From Desulfolithobacter dissulfuricans (GTDB taxonomy: Bacteria; Desulfobacterota; Desulfobulbia; Desulfobulbales; Desulfobulbaceae), in the NCBI RefSeq assembly GCF_025998535.1, contig NZ_AP024233.1:1028217-1092216 (forward strand): a stretch of 64,000 nucleotides of DNA, given 5' to 3'. Made by a program: the position numbers and the translations under genes. Under the pieces are notes generated by a model. That model was not told the origin of the DNA and made no database searches. It worked only from the letters and a program-made list of their open reading frames with translations. Below, one piece after another: positions 1-7,742 of the stretch. Positions within the stretch are counted from its first letter, which is position 1. Each line of letters starts with the position of its first letter.

Positions 1-1006
1 CCAGAACAACCATGTTGCCCTGGTCTTCGTTCATGTTGATCGTGGTCCGGGGTGCGGCCACGGTCTCCCCGGTACCCAGGGGGTTGGGTTGAGTGACTTC
101 GATGGGCTCGGTGATCACCAGGTTCAGGTTGCCATGGGATACGGCCACCGTGGAGATGCGCACGTCCTTGCCCATGACGATGGTGCCGGTGCGTTCGTTG
201 ACCACGATCCGGGCCGGAGCATCTGTCTGGACCTCTATCTTTTCCAGGTCGGCGACAAAGGCCACCACGTCACCCTGGTATGTGGGAGGCATTTGTACCC
301 TGACCGAGCTGGAATCCATGGAATGGGCTGTATCCTGACCGAAACGGGAATTAATCGCCTCGGTCATCCGGGCGGCAGTAGTAAAGTCCGGTTGGCGCAG
401 CTGGTAAAGCAGGTTACCAGTGGCAGGAAGTTGGTAGTCGATCGGCCGTTCGATGACCGCGCCGCCGGGGATACGGCCCACGGTGGGATGGTTCTTCTGG
501 ACCTTGGCGGTCTTGCCGCCGTACGAGATGGCGCCCACGTTGAGCGGCCCCTGGGCCACGGCATAGACCTTGCCATCCGGTCCTTTGAGAGTGGTCATTA
601 ACAGCGAGCCGCCGGCCAGGCTGGTGGCATCGCCCATGGAGGAAACGGTGACGTCGATGGCTGTGCCCGGGCGGGCAAACGGGGGCAGGGAAGCGGTGAC
701 CATGACCGAGGCCACGTTCTTGGTCTTCATCTGGTCAAAGGTGGCCGGGGTCAGGGCCATGCCCAGTCGTTTGACCATGTTGATCATGGCCTGCTTGGTG
801 AACACGGATTTCTTGATGTCATCGCCGGTACCGTTGAGACCGATGACCAGACCGTAGCCGATCAGCTGGTTTTCGCGTACCCCCTGGATGTCGGCGATAT
901 CCTTGATCCGTGCCGCCTGACTCCAGGAGCCGGCAAGCAGCGAAAAGATGATCGCCATGACTGCCACATGCAATCGGAATGTTGTCTGTTTCTGTTTCAT
1001 TGCCAT
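1..1006 (-). CDS. flgI: Flagellar P-ring protein FlgI (3' end cut by window edge)
   Basis: FlgI forms the periplasmic P ring around the flagellar rod. Translating the minus strand from ATG 1006 gives a signal peptide (MAMKQKQTTFRLHVAVMAII...) followed by the FlgI signature of the mature N-terminus (ARIKDIADIQGVRENQLIGY) and GLNGTGDD, and near the window edge the typical C-terminal segment with VSHGNLNLVITE and TQPNPLG. About 335 codons are present of roughly 370 expected, so only the last 30-40 residues are missing. A second ATG at 1000 is an equally possible start, as neither has a strong ribosome binding site. It follows flgH by 33 bp and is the last visible gene of the flgF-G-A-H-I run. 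Confidence 0.93.
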   Translation of the reverse strand, partial: MAMKQKQTTFRLHVAVMAIIFSLLAGSWSQAARIKDIADIQGVRENQLIGYGLVIGLNGTGDDIKKSVFTKQAMINMVKRLGMALTPATFDQMKTKNVASVMVTASLPPFARPGTAIDVTVSSMGDATSLAGGSLLMTTLKGPDGKVYAVAQGPLNVGAISYGGKTAKVQKNHPTVGRIPGGAVIERPIDYQLPATGNLLYQLRQPDFTTAARMTEAINSRFGQDTAHSMDSSSVRVQMPPTYQGDVVAFVADLEKIEVQTDAPARIVVNERTGTIVMGKDVRISTVAVSHGNLNLVITEPIEVTQPNPLGTGETVAAPRTTINMNEDQGNMVVL

Positions 1007-1039
1007 GTCTGTCTCGCGTCTGCCCGGAAAAAGGCCCGC

Positions 1040-1723
1040 TTAAAAGGGCCAGACGTTGTCCACGATCCGCATCAGCCAGCCCGGTTTCTGTTTGTCGGAC
1101 AACGCCCCTTTACCGGTATAGGCGATCTGGGCATTGAGAATATGGCTGGAGTCGATGGTGTTGTCGGCGGTGATATCCTCGGGCCGGACAATGCCGGTCA
1201 GGTAGATGATCTGTTCCTCGTTGTTGACAATGATGGATTTGCCGCCCCGGATTTTCATGGTGCCGTTGGGATAGACCTTGATCACCTGGGTGGTCAGGGT
1301 GGCGACCAGGTCCTCCTTGCGCATGGTCTTGCCGGAACCCTTGAACTGGTTGCTGAAGCTGGCATCGAGCAGGGAGGTCATATCCACTTTCTGGTTTTTG
1401 GCCATGATGGATTTCTCCAGGCCAAAGAGTGCGGGGATCCCGGCTGTCATCGTGGTGTCGCGGCCGCTTTCGGTGGAGGCCTCCTTGCTGGCACTGGCCT
1501 CTTCCTTGATGGTGATGGTGACGATGTCGCCAACCCGGCGCGCTTTCATATCCGCGTACAGGCCCTCCCGTTCACCGGCCCACAGCGAGCCCGGCGACTG
1601 GGGTCTGGGCGCCTCGGTCATGACCGGTTCCAGGGGTTCCGGGATGCGGACAATCTGAGGTTCCCGGCCTGCACAGCCACTGAGCAGCAGGGCAGAGAAA
1701 ATGAGAATTTTTAAAGGTCTCAT
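1040..1723 (-). CDS. flgH: Flagellar L-ring lipoprotein FlgH
   Basis: FlgH forms the outer-membrane L ring. The 227-residue product has a lipoprotein signal peptide with lipobox LSGC (acylated Cys17) and the conserved FlgH core: SLWAGEREGLYADMKARRVGD, VTITIKEEASASKEA, the MRKEDLVATLTTQVIKVYPNG segment and IIYLTGIVRPEDI. Length matches the family. It starts two bases after the flgA stop and is followed by flgI, so the three are surely co-transcribed. Confidence 0.96.
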   Translation of the reverse strand: MRPLKILIFSALLLSGCAGREPQIVRIPEPLEPVMTEAPRPQSPGSLWAGEREGLYADMKARRVGDIVTITIKEEASASKEASTESGRDTTMTAGIPALFGLEKSIMAKNQKVDMTSLLDASFSNQFKGSGKTMRKEDLVATLTTQVIKVYPNGTMKIRGGKSIIVNNEEQIIYLTGIVRPEDITADNTIDSSHILNAQIAYTGKGALSDKQKPGWLMRIVDNVWPF

Positions 1724-1725
1724 GA

Positions 1726-2685
1726 TTAAAACTCCACGGAAACAAGGCCCGGGGCATCCACCCGGCAGTAGATAAGTTTACCTGAATTCATGTTCTGTAC
1801 CCGGATCACATCACCGGGACGGCCATCCATCCTGGACATGCCGGTGGCCGTGAGCTGGAGGCCGCCGCGACTGGCCAGGATCTTGACCAGGTCGCCCTTA
1901 CGGATGACCGGGGGTGGTTCCACGTACCGCCGCTCGATGGCCTTGCCCGCATGCAGGGTTCGTTTGACCTGCATGCCGATCACGCTCCGGGGGCTGAAAA
2001 AAGGATCCTGCAGGGCGGCGATATTCTGCCTGGTCATGCGGATTCGGTCCGGGGTGATGATCTGTCCCCGGCGCAGGGTGGTGGCGGCGGTCGCGACCTC
2101 GGCCAGGGCCTCTATCCTGCAGCGTACAGTACAGTTGCGCACCGTGGTTCCATCGATCCTGAAGATGATGGAAAAACTCGAGCTGCCGAGGATCTCTGGT
2201 CGCGACGGAACCACCTCGTATTGCAGCTCTCCCCGGGGCAGGGTAAAGGTCTCGGGTACGCGCAGGGAAGACAGCCTGATCTGGGCCCTGGGCAGCTTGT
2301 CCAGGTTCTGCTGCAGATAGCTGACAAGGATCTGTTCTATCCGCTGCCTGTCGATGACGATACCGTCCCGCGCTACGGTGATCTTGTCTGAGCCCTGCCA
2401 GTAAACGTCCTGGAAGCGTTCGTCGTGTACCAAACGGCGGATTACATCCGTGGCCCGCAGCTCTTTGCTCTGTCCGGGCAGGGGGGCGCGGCCGACCGTG
2501 AGAGCGGCCAGAGTACGGGCCAGGTCATTTTCCGGGCTCAGGCTGGCGATGTCCCCCAGTGTGATCTGCTCCGCGCTCACTTGGGCGTTTGCCCGGAAGG
2601 TCACCTCCAGGGTGGTCGCCCACGGTGTGGCCGGCAGCAGAAACAGCAGCGCCAGCAATATCAGCTTAACCCGAAACATGACCAT
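1726..2685 (-). CDS. flgA: Flagellar P-ring assembly chaperone FlgA
   Basis: FlgA is the periplasmic chaperone needed to assemble the FlgI P ring. The 319-residue product has an N-terminal signal peptide (hydrophobic stretch at about residues 5-22) and a C-terminal ChapFlgA/SAF region from about residue 195 (LRRGQIITPDRIRM, then VIGMQVKRTLHAGKAI and VRKGDLVKILASRGGLQL-type sequence). The long N-terminal part resembles the extended FlgA of Deltaproteobacteria. The start codon lies directly next to the flgG stop, and a second in-frame ATG lies two codons in (2679). Confidence 0.92.
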   Translation of the reverse strand: MVMFRVKLILLALLFLLPATPWATTLEVTFRANAQVSAEQITLGDIASLSPENDLARTLAALTVGRAPLPGQSKELRATDVIRRLVHDERFQDVYWQGSDKITVARDGIVIDRQRIEQILVSYLQQNLDKLPRAQIRLSSLRVPETFTLPRGELQYEVVPSRPEILGSSSFSIIFRIDGTTVRNCTVRCRIEALAEVATAATTLRRGQIITPDRIRMTRQNIAALQDPFFSPRSVIGMQVKRTLHAGKAIERRYVEPPPVIRKGDLVKILASRGGLQLTATGMSRMDGRPGDVIRVQNMNSGKLIYCRVDAPGLVSVEF

Positions 2686-3471
2686 TTACACCATGTTGAC
2701 CGTGGTCCGCATCATTTCGTCCGAGGTGGTCACGGATTTGGAGTTGATCTCAAAGGCCCGCTGAACCGTGATCATGTTGGCCATCTCCTCCACCATGTTG
2801 ACATTGGAGCTCTCAAGGTAGGTCTGCAGCAGGATACCGACCCCGTCGGAACCCGGGGTGCCGACGGTGGCGGTACCGGAGGCATCGGTCTCGCGAAAGA
2901 GATTCTGGCCGATGGCCAGCAGGCCGGAGTTGTTGGTGAAGGTGGCCAGGTCGATGTTGCCAAGCTGGGTGGCGGTGGTGTCGTCGCCCAGCAGGGCACT
3001 GACGATACCGGTTTCGCTGATGGTGATCTGCCGGGCATTATCCGGGATGACGATTTCCGGATCCAGGGGATAGCCATCCGAGGTGGTCAGCCGGCCGTCA
3101 CCGTCGCGCTTGAGCGCCCCGGCCCTGGTGTAGCCGGTGTTGCCGTTGGGCAGGACGACCTGGAAAAAGCCCTCCCCCTCGATGGCCACATCCAGATCAT
3201 TGCCGGTCTGGATAAGTTCGCCCTGGCTGAAGATTTTCTGAACCGCAGCGGTACGCACCCCGAGACCGACCTGGATCCCGGTGGGCGATTTGGTGTCCTC
3301 GGAGGTCGGGCTGCCCGGCACCTTGATAGCCTGGTAGAGCAGGTCCTGGAAGTCGGCCCGGCTTTTTTTGAAACCCGTGGTGCCGACGTTGGCCAGGTTG
3401 TTGGCAATAACGTCCATATTGAGGTTCTGGGCGCCCATGCCCGTGGTTGCTGTCCACAGCGATCGTATCAT
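2686..3471 (-). CDS. flgG: Flagellar distal rod protein FlgG
   Basis: FlgG builds the distal rod. The 261-residue length is typical. The N-terminus (SLWTATTGMGAQNLNMDVIA, then NNLANVGTTGFKKSRADFQD) is the FlgG rod signature, the internal LDVAIEGEGFFQV motif is shared by rod and hook proteins, and the C-terminal SNVNMVEEMANMITVQRAFE and SDEMMRTTVNMV are characteristic of FlgG. It lies between flgF and flgA as in most flagellar clusters. Confidence 0.97.
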   Translation of the reverse strand: MIRSLWTATTGMGAQNLNMDVIANNLANVGTTGFKKSRADFQDLLYQAIKVPGSPTSEDTKSPTGIQVGLGVRTAAVQKIFSQGELIQTGNDLDVAIEGEGFFQVVLPNGNTGYTRAGALKRDGDGRLTTSDGYPLDPEIVIPDNARQITISETGIVSALLGDDTTATQLGNIDLATFTNNSGLLAIGQNLFRETDASGTATVGTPGSDGVGILLQTYLESSNVNMVEEMANMITVQRAFEINSKSVTTSDEMMRTTVNMV

Positions 3472-3531
3472 GTCTGTCTCCTGAATGGTTCGAGCAGTCG
3501 GGTGTTCCCTTTTCTCTTTTCTGTATTTCTA

Positions 3532-4263
3532 TCAGGCCACGGTGCCCAGCTCGCTCTGCTTTTCGCCGATGGTCGAGTAGCTTTTCATGGCCTTGTGGTA
3601 GGCCTCGTACTTGCGCAGGGTGTTCATCATCAGGACCATCTCCTCCATCATGTTGACATTGGAGAGCTCAAGATGTCCCTGGACAACCCGGCTTTCGGTG
3701 GCCGGAACCGGGGTGGTCCCATCGAAAGTGAACAGGGAATGCCCCGCCTTTTTCAGCTGGTCGGGATCGTCCACCATGTAGACCTGGGCCCGGCTTTCAA
3801 CCACCCCATCCACCGAGATATTGCCTTCGTTGTCGATGATGACGCTCTTGCCTGAATAATCACTTATCTGCACCGGTCCGCCACCACCATCGAGCAGGTT
3901 GTGACCGGCCGGGGTCTTGATGAAACCTTGCTGGTCGACAATGAAATGCCCCTGGCGGGTGAGGTAGGTGGTATTCCGGTCGCGGACCATGAAAAATCCC
4001 TCTCCGTCAATGGCCAGGTCCAGGGAGTTGCCGGTCTGGCGCATGGCACCGGGACTGAAATCCGTGCCGATCCGACGAATCCTGCTGAAGTTGACGCCCC
4101 TGGCGTCCCCGACCTGCTGGCGTCCCCGGAGGATGGCCTCGAATGAGACCCGGTCTTTCTTGAACCCGGAGGTGGAGATGTTGGCCAGGTTGTTGCTGAT
4201 GGTGGCCATGGCCTGTTCCCGGGCAACCGCCCCGGAAAGGGCACTGTATTTTCCTGAAACCAT
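3532..4263 (-). CDS. flgF: Flagellar proximal rod protein FlgF
   Basis: A rod/hook-family protein of 243 residues with the N-terminal NNLANISTSGFKKDRVSFEA motif, LDLAIDGEGFFMVRD, and C-terminal LELSNVNMMEEMVLMMNTLR. The position immediately before flgG, the shorter length and the missing FlgG N-terminal signature point to FlgF, the proximal rod subunit. The gap to flgG is 60 bp. It could be called FlgG-like by a generic search, but order supports FlgF. Confidence 0.9.
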   Translation of the reverse strand: MVSGKYSALSGAVAREQAMATISNNLANISTSGFKKDRVSFEAILRGRQQVGDARGVNFSRIRRIGTDFSPGAMRQTGNSLDLAIDGEGFFMVRDRNTTYLTRQGHFIVDQQGFIKTPAGHNLLDGGGGPVQISDYSGKSVIIDNEGNISVDGVVESRAQVYMVDDPDQLKKAGHSLFTFDGTTPVPATESRVVQGHLELSNVNMMEEMVLMMNTLRKYEAYHKAMKSYSTIGEKQSELGTVA

Positions 4264-4353
4264 ATGTTTTCGGTTCTCTTTCTGGTTGTTTTGTTCGGTG
4301 GCCTGAACCGGGCGACCGTCCTGTAACTCTTTCGTCAGAATCAGTGATAATCT

Positions 4354-4779
4354 TTAGCTGCGTGCGGCCATACGGGCCAGGGTGACCAGTTGCCGGGCCT
4401 CGGCCGGGGCAATGGCCAGAATGGAGGCTATCTCCTCCATGGTCATGCCGTTTTCCACCATGCTGACCACGTAGCGGTATTTTTCCGGGGGCTCCACGCT
4501 GCCGCTCTGGTACAGCTCAAGGCGCGGCTTCTGCAGCCTGGTGGTGATCTCGGCGCTGGCCAGGGTGTCAAGGAACTCTTCCTGCTCCCGCCGGCTGGTC
4601 TCGAGCTGGCGGATTTTCTCCCGGGCCTCTTTGAGTGTGGCTTCCAGGCTGGTGATCTTTTTCTGCTGTCTGCGCGTGGTCTGCCGAAGAGAGAAAATCA
4701 CCCCGGCCAGGAGCAGAAAAAGAACCAGGGCCCAGCCCATGGTCCACAGGCCGGGATCAGTTGCGATGAATCTGGTCAT
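4354..4779 (-). CDS. Single-TM coiled-coil protein, DUF2802-like
   Basis: A 141-residue protein with one N-terminal membrane segment (about residues 11-31, WTMGWALVLFLLLAGVIFSL), a charged coiled coil (about 35-75, QQKKITSLEATLKEAREKI), and a C-terminal helical region (KYRYVVSMVENGMTMEEIAS) that reads like a small helix-turn-helix. This layout matches the DUF2802 proteins often found next to fliA in flagellar operons. Function is not known; location suggests a membrane-anchored flagellar accessory protein. It starts 19 bp after fliA. Confidence 0.75.
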   Translation of the reverse strand: MTRFIATDPGLWTMGWALVLFLLLAGVIFSLRQTTRRQQKKITSLEATLKEAREKIRQLETSRREQEEFLDTLASAEITTRLQKPRLELYQSGSVEPPEKYRYVVSMVENGMTMEEIASILAIAPAEARQLVTLARMAARS

Positions 4780-4798
4780 GGCATCCTGCTGACATCAG

Positions 4799-5542
4799 TT
4801 ATTCATCATAGAGCTCGGCATTGAGCAGCTTGACCCGCAATTTCAGCAGGGCCTGGCTGTGGAGCTGGGATACCCGTCCCTCGGAGACCTGGATGACCTC
4901 GGCGATCTCTTTCTGGGTCAGTTCCTCGTAATAGTAGAGGGCGATCACCAACCGCTCCTTTTCGGTCAGTTCTTCGAGCAGGTCAGCGATCAGCTGGGTC
5001 AGTTCCTGGTTTTCGATGAGTTCCAGCGGGGTGGGGCCGCCGTGGTCCTCCAGGTTGTCGAGAAAGTTGCGTCCCTCTTCGGTGTGATCCAGGGTCTGGT
5101 GCAGGCTGACGCAGCCGAGATGACTGACCTGGCCGAGCAGGTCATGGTATTCGTCCAGGGTCATGTCCATGGCTTCGGCCATCTCGTCCTCTTCCGGCGA
5201 GCGTCCCAGCTGCCGCTCCAGGCGGAGCATGGTCTGAGTGAGTCGGTTCTGTTTTTCGCGCAGTGAGCGGGAGAACCAGTCCAGCTTGCGCATCTCGTCG
5301 AGAATGGCCCCGCGGATCCGGTACTCGGCAAAGGTTCTGAACTTTACTCCCTTGGCTTCGTCAAACCGGTTGGCCGCGTCGATGAGTCCCACCATGGCCG
5401 CACTGGTCATGTCATCGCGGGACATAAACGAGGGAACCTGCGGCACCATGCGTTCCACCAGCAACTCCACCAGGGGCATATGCTCGCGGATCAGCTGTGA
5501 ACGGTCATCCAGTGGCGGGACTTGAGGGATCATCTGTGTCAA
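4799..5542 (-). CDS. fliA: Flagellar sigma factor FliA (sigma-28)
   Basis: RNA polymerase sigma-28 factor for late flagellar genes. The 247 residues carry sigma region 2 (HMPLVELLVERM, then MVGLIDAANRFDEAKGVKFR, FAEYRIRGAILDEMRKLDW), region 3 (RLERQLGRSPEEDEMAEAM) and region 4 with the helix-turn-helix ELTEKERLVIALYYYEELTQ followed by KEIAEVIQVSEGRVSQLHSQ. It follows flhF-flhG in the usual order. No sigma-28 consensus promoter (TAAA-N15-GCCGATAA) was recognised within the window. Confidence 0.96.
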   Translation of the reverse strand: MTQMIPQVPPLDDRSQLIREHMPLVELLVERMVPQVPSFMSRDDMTSAAMVGLIDAANRFDEAKGVKFRTFAEYRIRGAILDEMRKLDWFSRSLREKQNRLTQTMLRLERQLGRSPEEDEMAEAMDMTLDEYHDLLGQVSHLGCVSLHQTLDHTEEGRNFLDNLEDHGGPTPLELIENQELTQLIADLLEELTEKERLVIALYYYEELTQKEIAEVIQVSEGRVSQLHSQALLKLRVKLLNAELYDE

Positions 5543-5578
5543 AGTTTCTTTTGTAAATCAAATTGGTTATGTGGGTGT

Positions 5579-6475
5579 TTACTTGCCGAAATCGAGCAGC
5601 CTCTTCCAGAAGAACTGGATGGAGCCCTTGGGCTCCAGGTGCTGCGGCTCCTCTATCATGGTCCGGGCCAGCTTTTCAAAGGCCGCGCTGGTCTTGCCGG
5701 CCGGGTGGAGCTCGACAATCACCTTCTGCTTGCGGATGGCGTCGATCATCTGCCGGTCCTGGGGTATCGAGCCCAGGTAGTCGATGGATATATCCAGGTA
5801 GCGGTTGGCGACCATGGTCAGCTTGCGGAACACGTCCAGGGCCTCGTCCTCGCTGCGGATACAGTTGACGATCAGGTTGAAGTGCTTTTCATGGTACTGG
5901 GTGGAGAGCAGCTTCATCAGCGCGTAGGCGTCGGTGATGGCGGTGGGTTCCGGGGTGGTGACCACCAGGATCTCCTGGGCCGCAGTGTTGAAATAGGTGA
6001 CATTTTCCGAGATCCCGGCCTCGGTGTCGATGAGAACGATATCGAACTGGCTGTGCATGGCGTCCAGGGCTTCCAGCAACCGCATCTTCTGCCGGGTGTC
6101 CAGTCTGGTAAAGCGCTGGACTCCGGAACCGGCCGGGAGAATCATAATGCCCTCGGGTCCACGGACCAGGATCGATTCCAGGTCGATGTTGCCGGAAAAG
6201 AAATGGTTGAGGTTGTAGCGCGGGGCCAGACCGAAGACCACGTCGATGTTGGCCAGGCCCAGGTCCGCGTCCAGGATAAGGACCCGCTTGCCCATGCGGG
6301 CCAGCAGCACGGCCGTGTTGGCCACCACCGCTGTCTTGCCGACCCCGCCCTTGCCGCTGGTCACGGAAAAGACCCGGGTTGTGTGGCCGGCCTGGTCGGA
6401 GATGCCGGGATCGTCAAAGTTGCGGGCCCGAAGCGTCCGGGCCTGGTCATTGTATTCTACTGCGTTGTCAGCCAT
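5579..6475 (-). CDS. flhG: MinD-like ATPase FlhG (FleN/YlxH)
   Basis: FlhG limits flagellar number and acts on FlhF at the cell pole. The 298-residue product has the deviant Walker A motif GKGGVGKT at residues 41-48, followed by RVLILDADLGLANIDVVFGL, and the switch-type segment DIVLIDTEAGISENV, all typical of MinD/ParA ATPases of the FlhG branch. Its first codons overlap the last codons of flhF by 8 bp, so translation is probably coupled. Confidence 0.94.
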   Translation of the reverse strand: MADNAVEYNDQARTLRARNFDDPGISDQAGHTTRVFSVTSGKGGVGKTAVVANTAVLLARMGKRVLILDADLGLANIDVVFGLAPRYNLNHFFSGNIDLESILVRGPEGIMILPAGSGVQRFTRLDTRQKMRLLEALDAMHSQFDIVLIDTEAGISENVTYFNTAAQEILVVTTPEPTAITDAYALMKLLSTQYHEKHFNLIVNCIRSEDEALDVFRKLTMVANRYLDISIDYLGSIPQDRQMIDAIRKQKVIVELHPAGKTSAAFEKLARTMIEEPQHLEPKGSIQFFWKRLLDFGK

Positions 6476-7742
6476 GATGCAGAGTCCTGTTGGTATCCAT
6501 GATCAGCCCGGCAATGGTCTGTGGATCCGGGGTGATGATGTCTTCTGGTACACGCTGTCCGTTGGTAAGAAAGGAAATCGGAGTGCCTTTCTTGATGTGC
6601 ATGTTGAGGAGCACGCCCAGCAGGGCGCACTCGTCTATCTTGGTGAAGATCAGGTTATCGATGGCCAGGCAGCCAAAGCGGAGGATGATCTCGTCGAGCT
6701 CCTCCTCCCGGGTGGTCGCAGAAAGAACCAGGTGGTTCTCGATCTCCAGGTGCGGTCGGAGAAACCCGGTCATCTCCTCGATATCCAGGTTGTTGCGGGG
6801 ACTGCGGCCGGCGGTGTCGATTAGGATGAGTTCCTTGTCCCTGTGCCTCTCAAGGGCTCTGTCCATGTCTTCGGGCCGAATGACCACCTCCACCGGCAGT
6901 TTCATTATTTCGCCGTATACCTTGAGCTGTTCCACGGCCGCGATACGGTAGGTATCGATGGTGATGAGGGCGATGCTCGCCGAGTGACGGCTCAGGTAGT
7001 TGGCCGCGATCTTGGCAATGGTGGTGGTCTTGCCCACTCCGGTGGGCCCTATGAGAGCGATACGCTTCTGCCCGGGATCCTTGGTGGAGAGGGGCTGGCT
7101 GGTACGGAACAGTCCGGTGATGGTGGTGGTCAGAAAGTCGTCCAGAGTAGCGGTATCGGGCAGCTTGTCGCCAAAATTCTGGCGGGTGAACTGGGCAATG
7201 GTGCTGGCGGCTTCGCTGTTGATCCCGAGCCGGGCCAGTCGGTTCATGATAGGGTGGTCCGCCACGGACTGGTCGCCGGGAGGCTGGAGGTATTCCGGTT
7301 CCACGTAGGGCCTGGCAACATTTTGGTTGTTTATCCCGGCCAGCCGTTCGCTCAGGCCGTGTATCAGGTTGCGCAGTTCACTTAGTTCCTCTCGTATGGC
7401 CGGGTCCGGCCTGTCCGCAGTCGAGGCTGCCTCGTTTCCGGGCGCGGACGATGTGGATTCGGTCTTTTTCCACAGGGCTTCATAGGTGAGTTCGTTGTCC
7501 TCGGGCCCGACCACTGCCTGGCCAAGCAGGGACTGGCGTTCCGGATCCGGCAGCCCGGTCTCGCTTGCAGGCCAGGGTTTGTCAATGGCCGCGGTTATCT
7601 CGAGGATAGGTTTGCCAAGCATGCCCATCTTGCCGCGGCGCACGGTCCGGGTCGAGAGGATGAGGGCGTCCGGCCCCAGGGCCTCCTTGACCTTTTTCAG
7701 GCCGCTTGCCATGTCCTGGGCTTCAAAAACTTTAACCTGCAT
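6468..7742 (-). CDS. flhF: Flagellar SRP-type GTPase FlhF
   Basis: FlhF is an SRP-family GTPase that sets the site of flagellar assembly. The 424-residue product has the FlhF N-terminal basic domain (MQVKVFEAQDMASGLKKVKE), a variable linker (about 55-160), an N domain, and the NG GTPase domain with P-loop GPTGVGKTT at 232-240, LITIDTYRIAAVEQLKVYGE, DTAGRSPRN, and the G4 element TKIDE. Overlaps flhA by 11 bp and flhG by 8 bp. Confidence 0.95.
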   Translation of the reverse strand: MQVKVFEAQDMASGLKKVKEALGPDALILSTRTVRRGKMGMLGKPILEITAAIDKPWPASETGLPDPERQSLLGQAVVGPEDNELTYEALWKKTESTSSAPGNEAASTADRPDPAIREELSELRNLIHGLSERLAGINNQNVARPYVEPEYLQPPGDQSVADHPIMNRLARLGINSEAASTIAQFTRQNFGDKLPDTATLDDFLTTTITGLFRTSQPLSTKDPGQKRIALIGPTGVGKTTTIAKIAANYLSRHSASIALITIDTYRIAAVEQLKVYGEIMKLPVEVVIRPEDMDRALERHRDKELILIDTAGRSPRNNLDIEEMTGFLRPHLEIENHLVLSATTREEELDEIILRFGCLAIDNLIFTKIDECALLGVLLNMHIKKGTPISFLTNGQRVPEDIITPDPQTIAGLIMDTNRTLHHG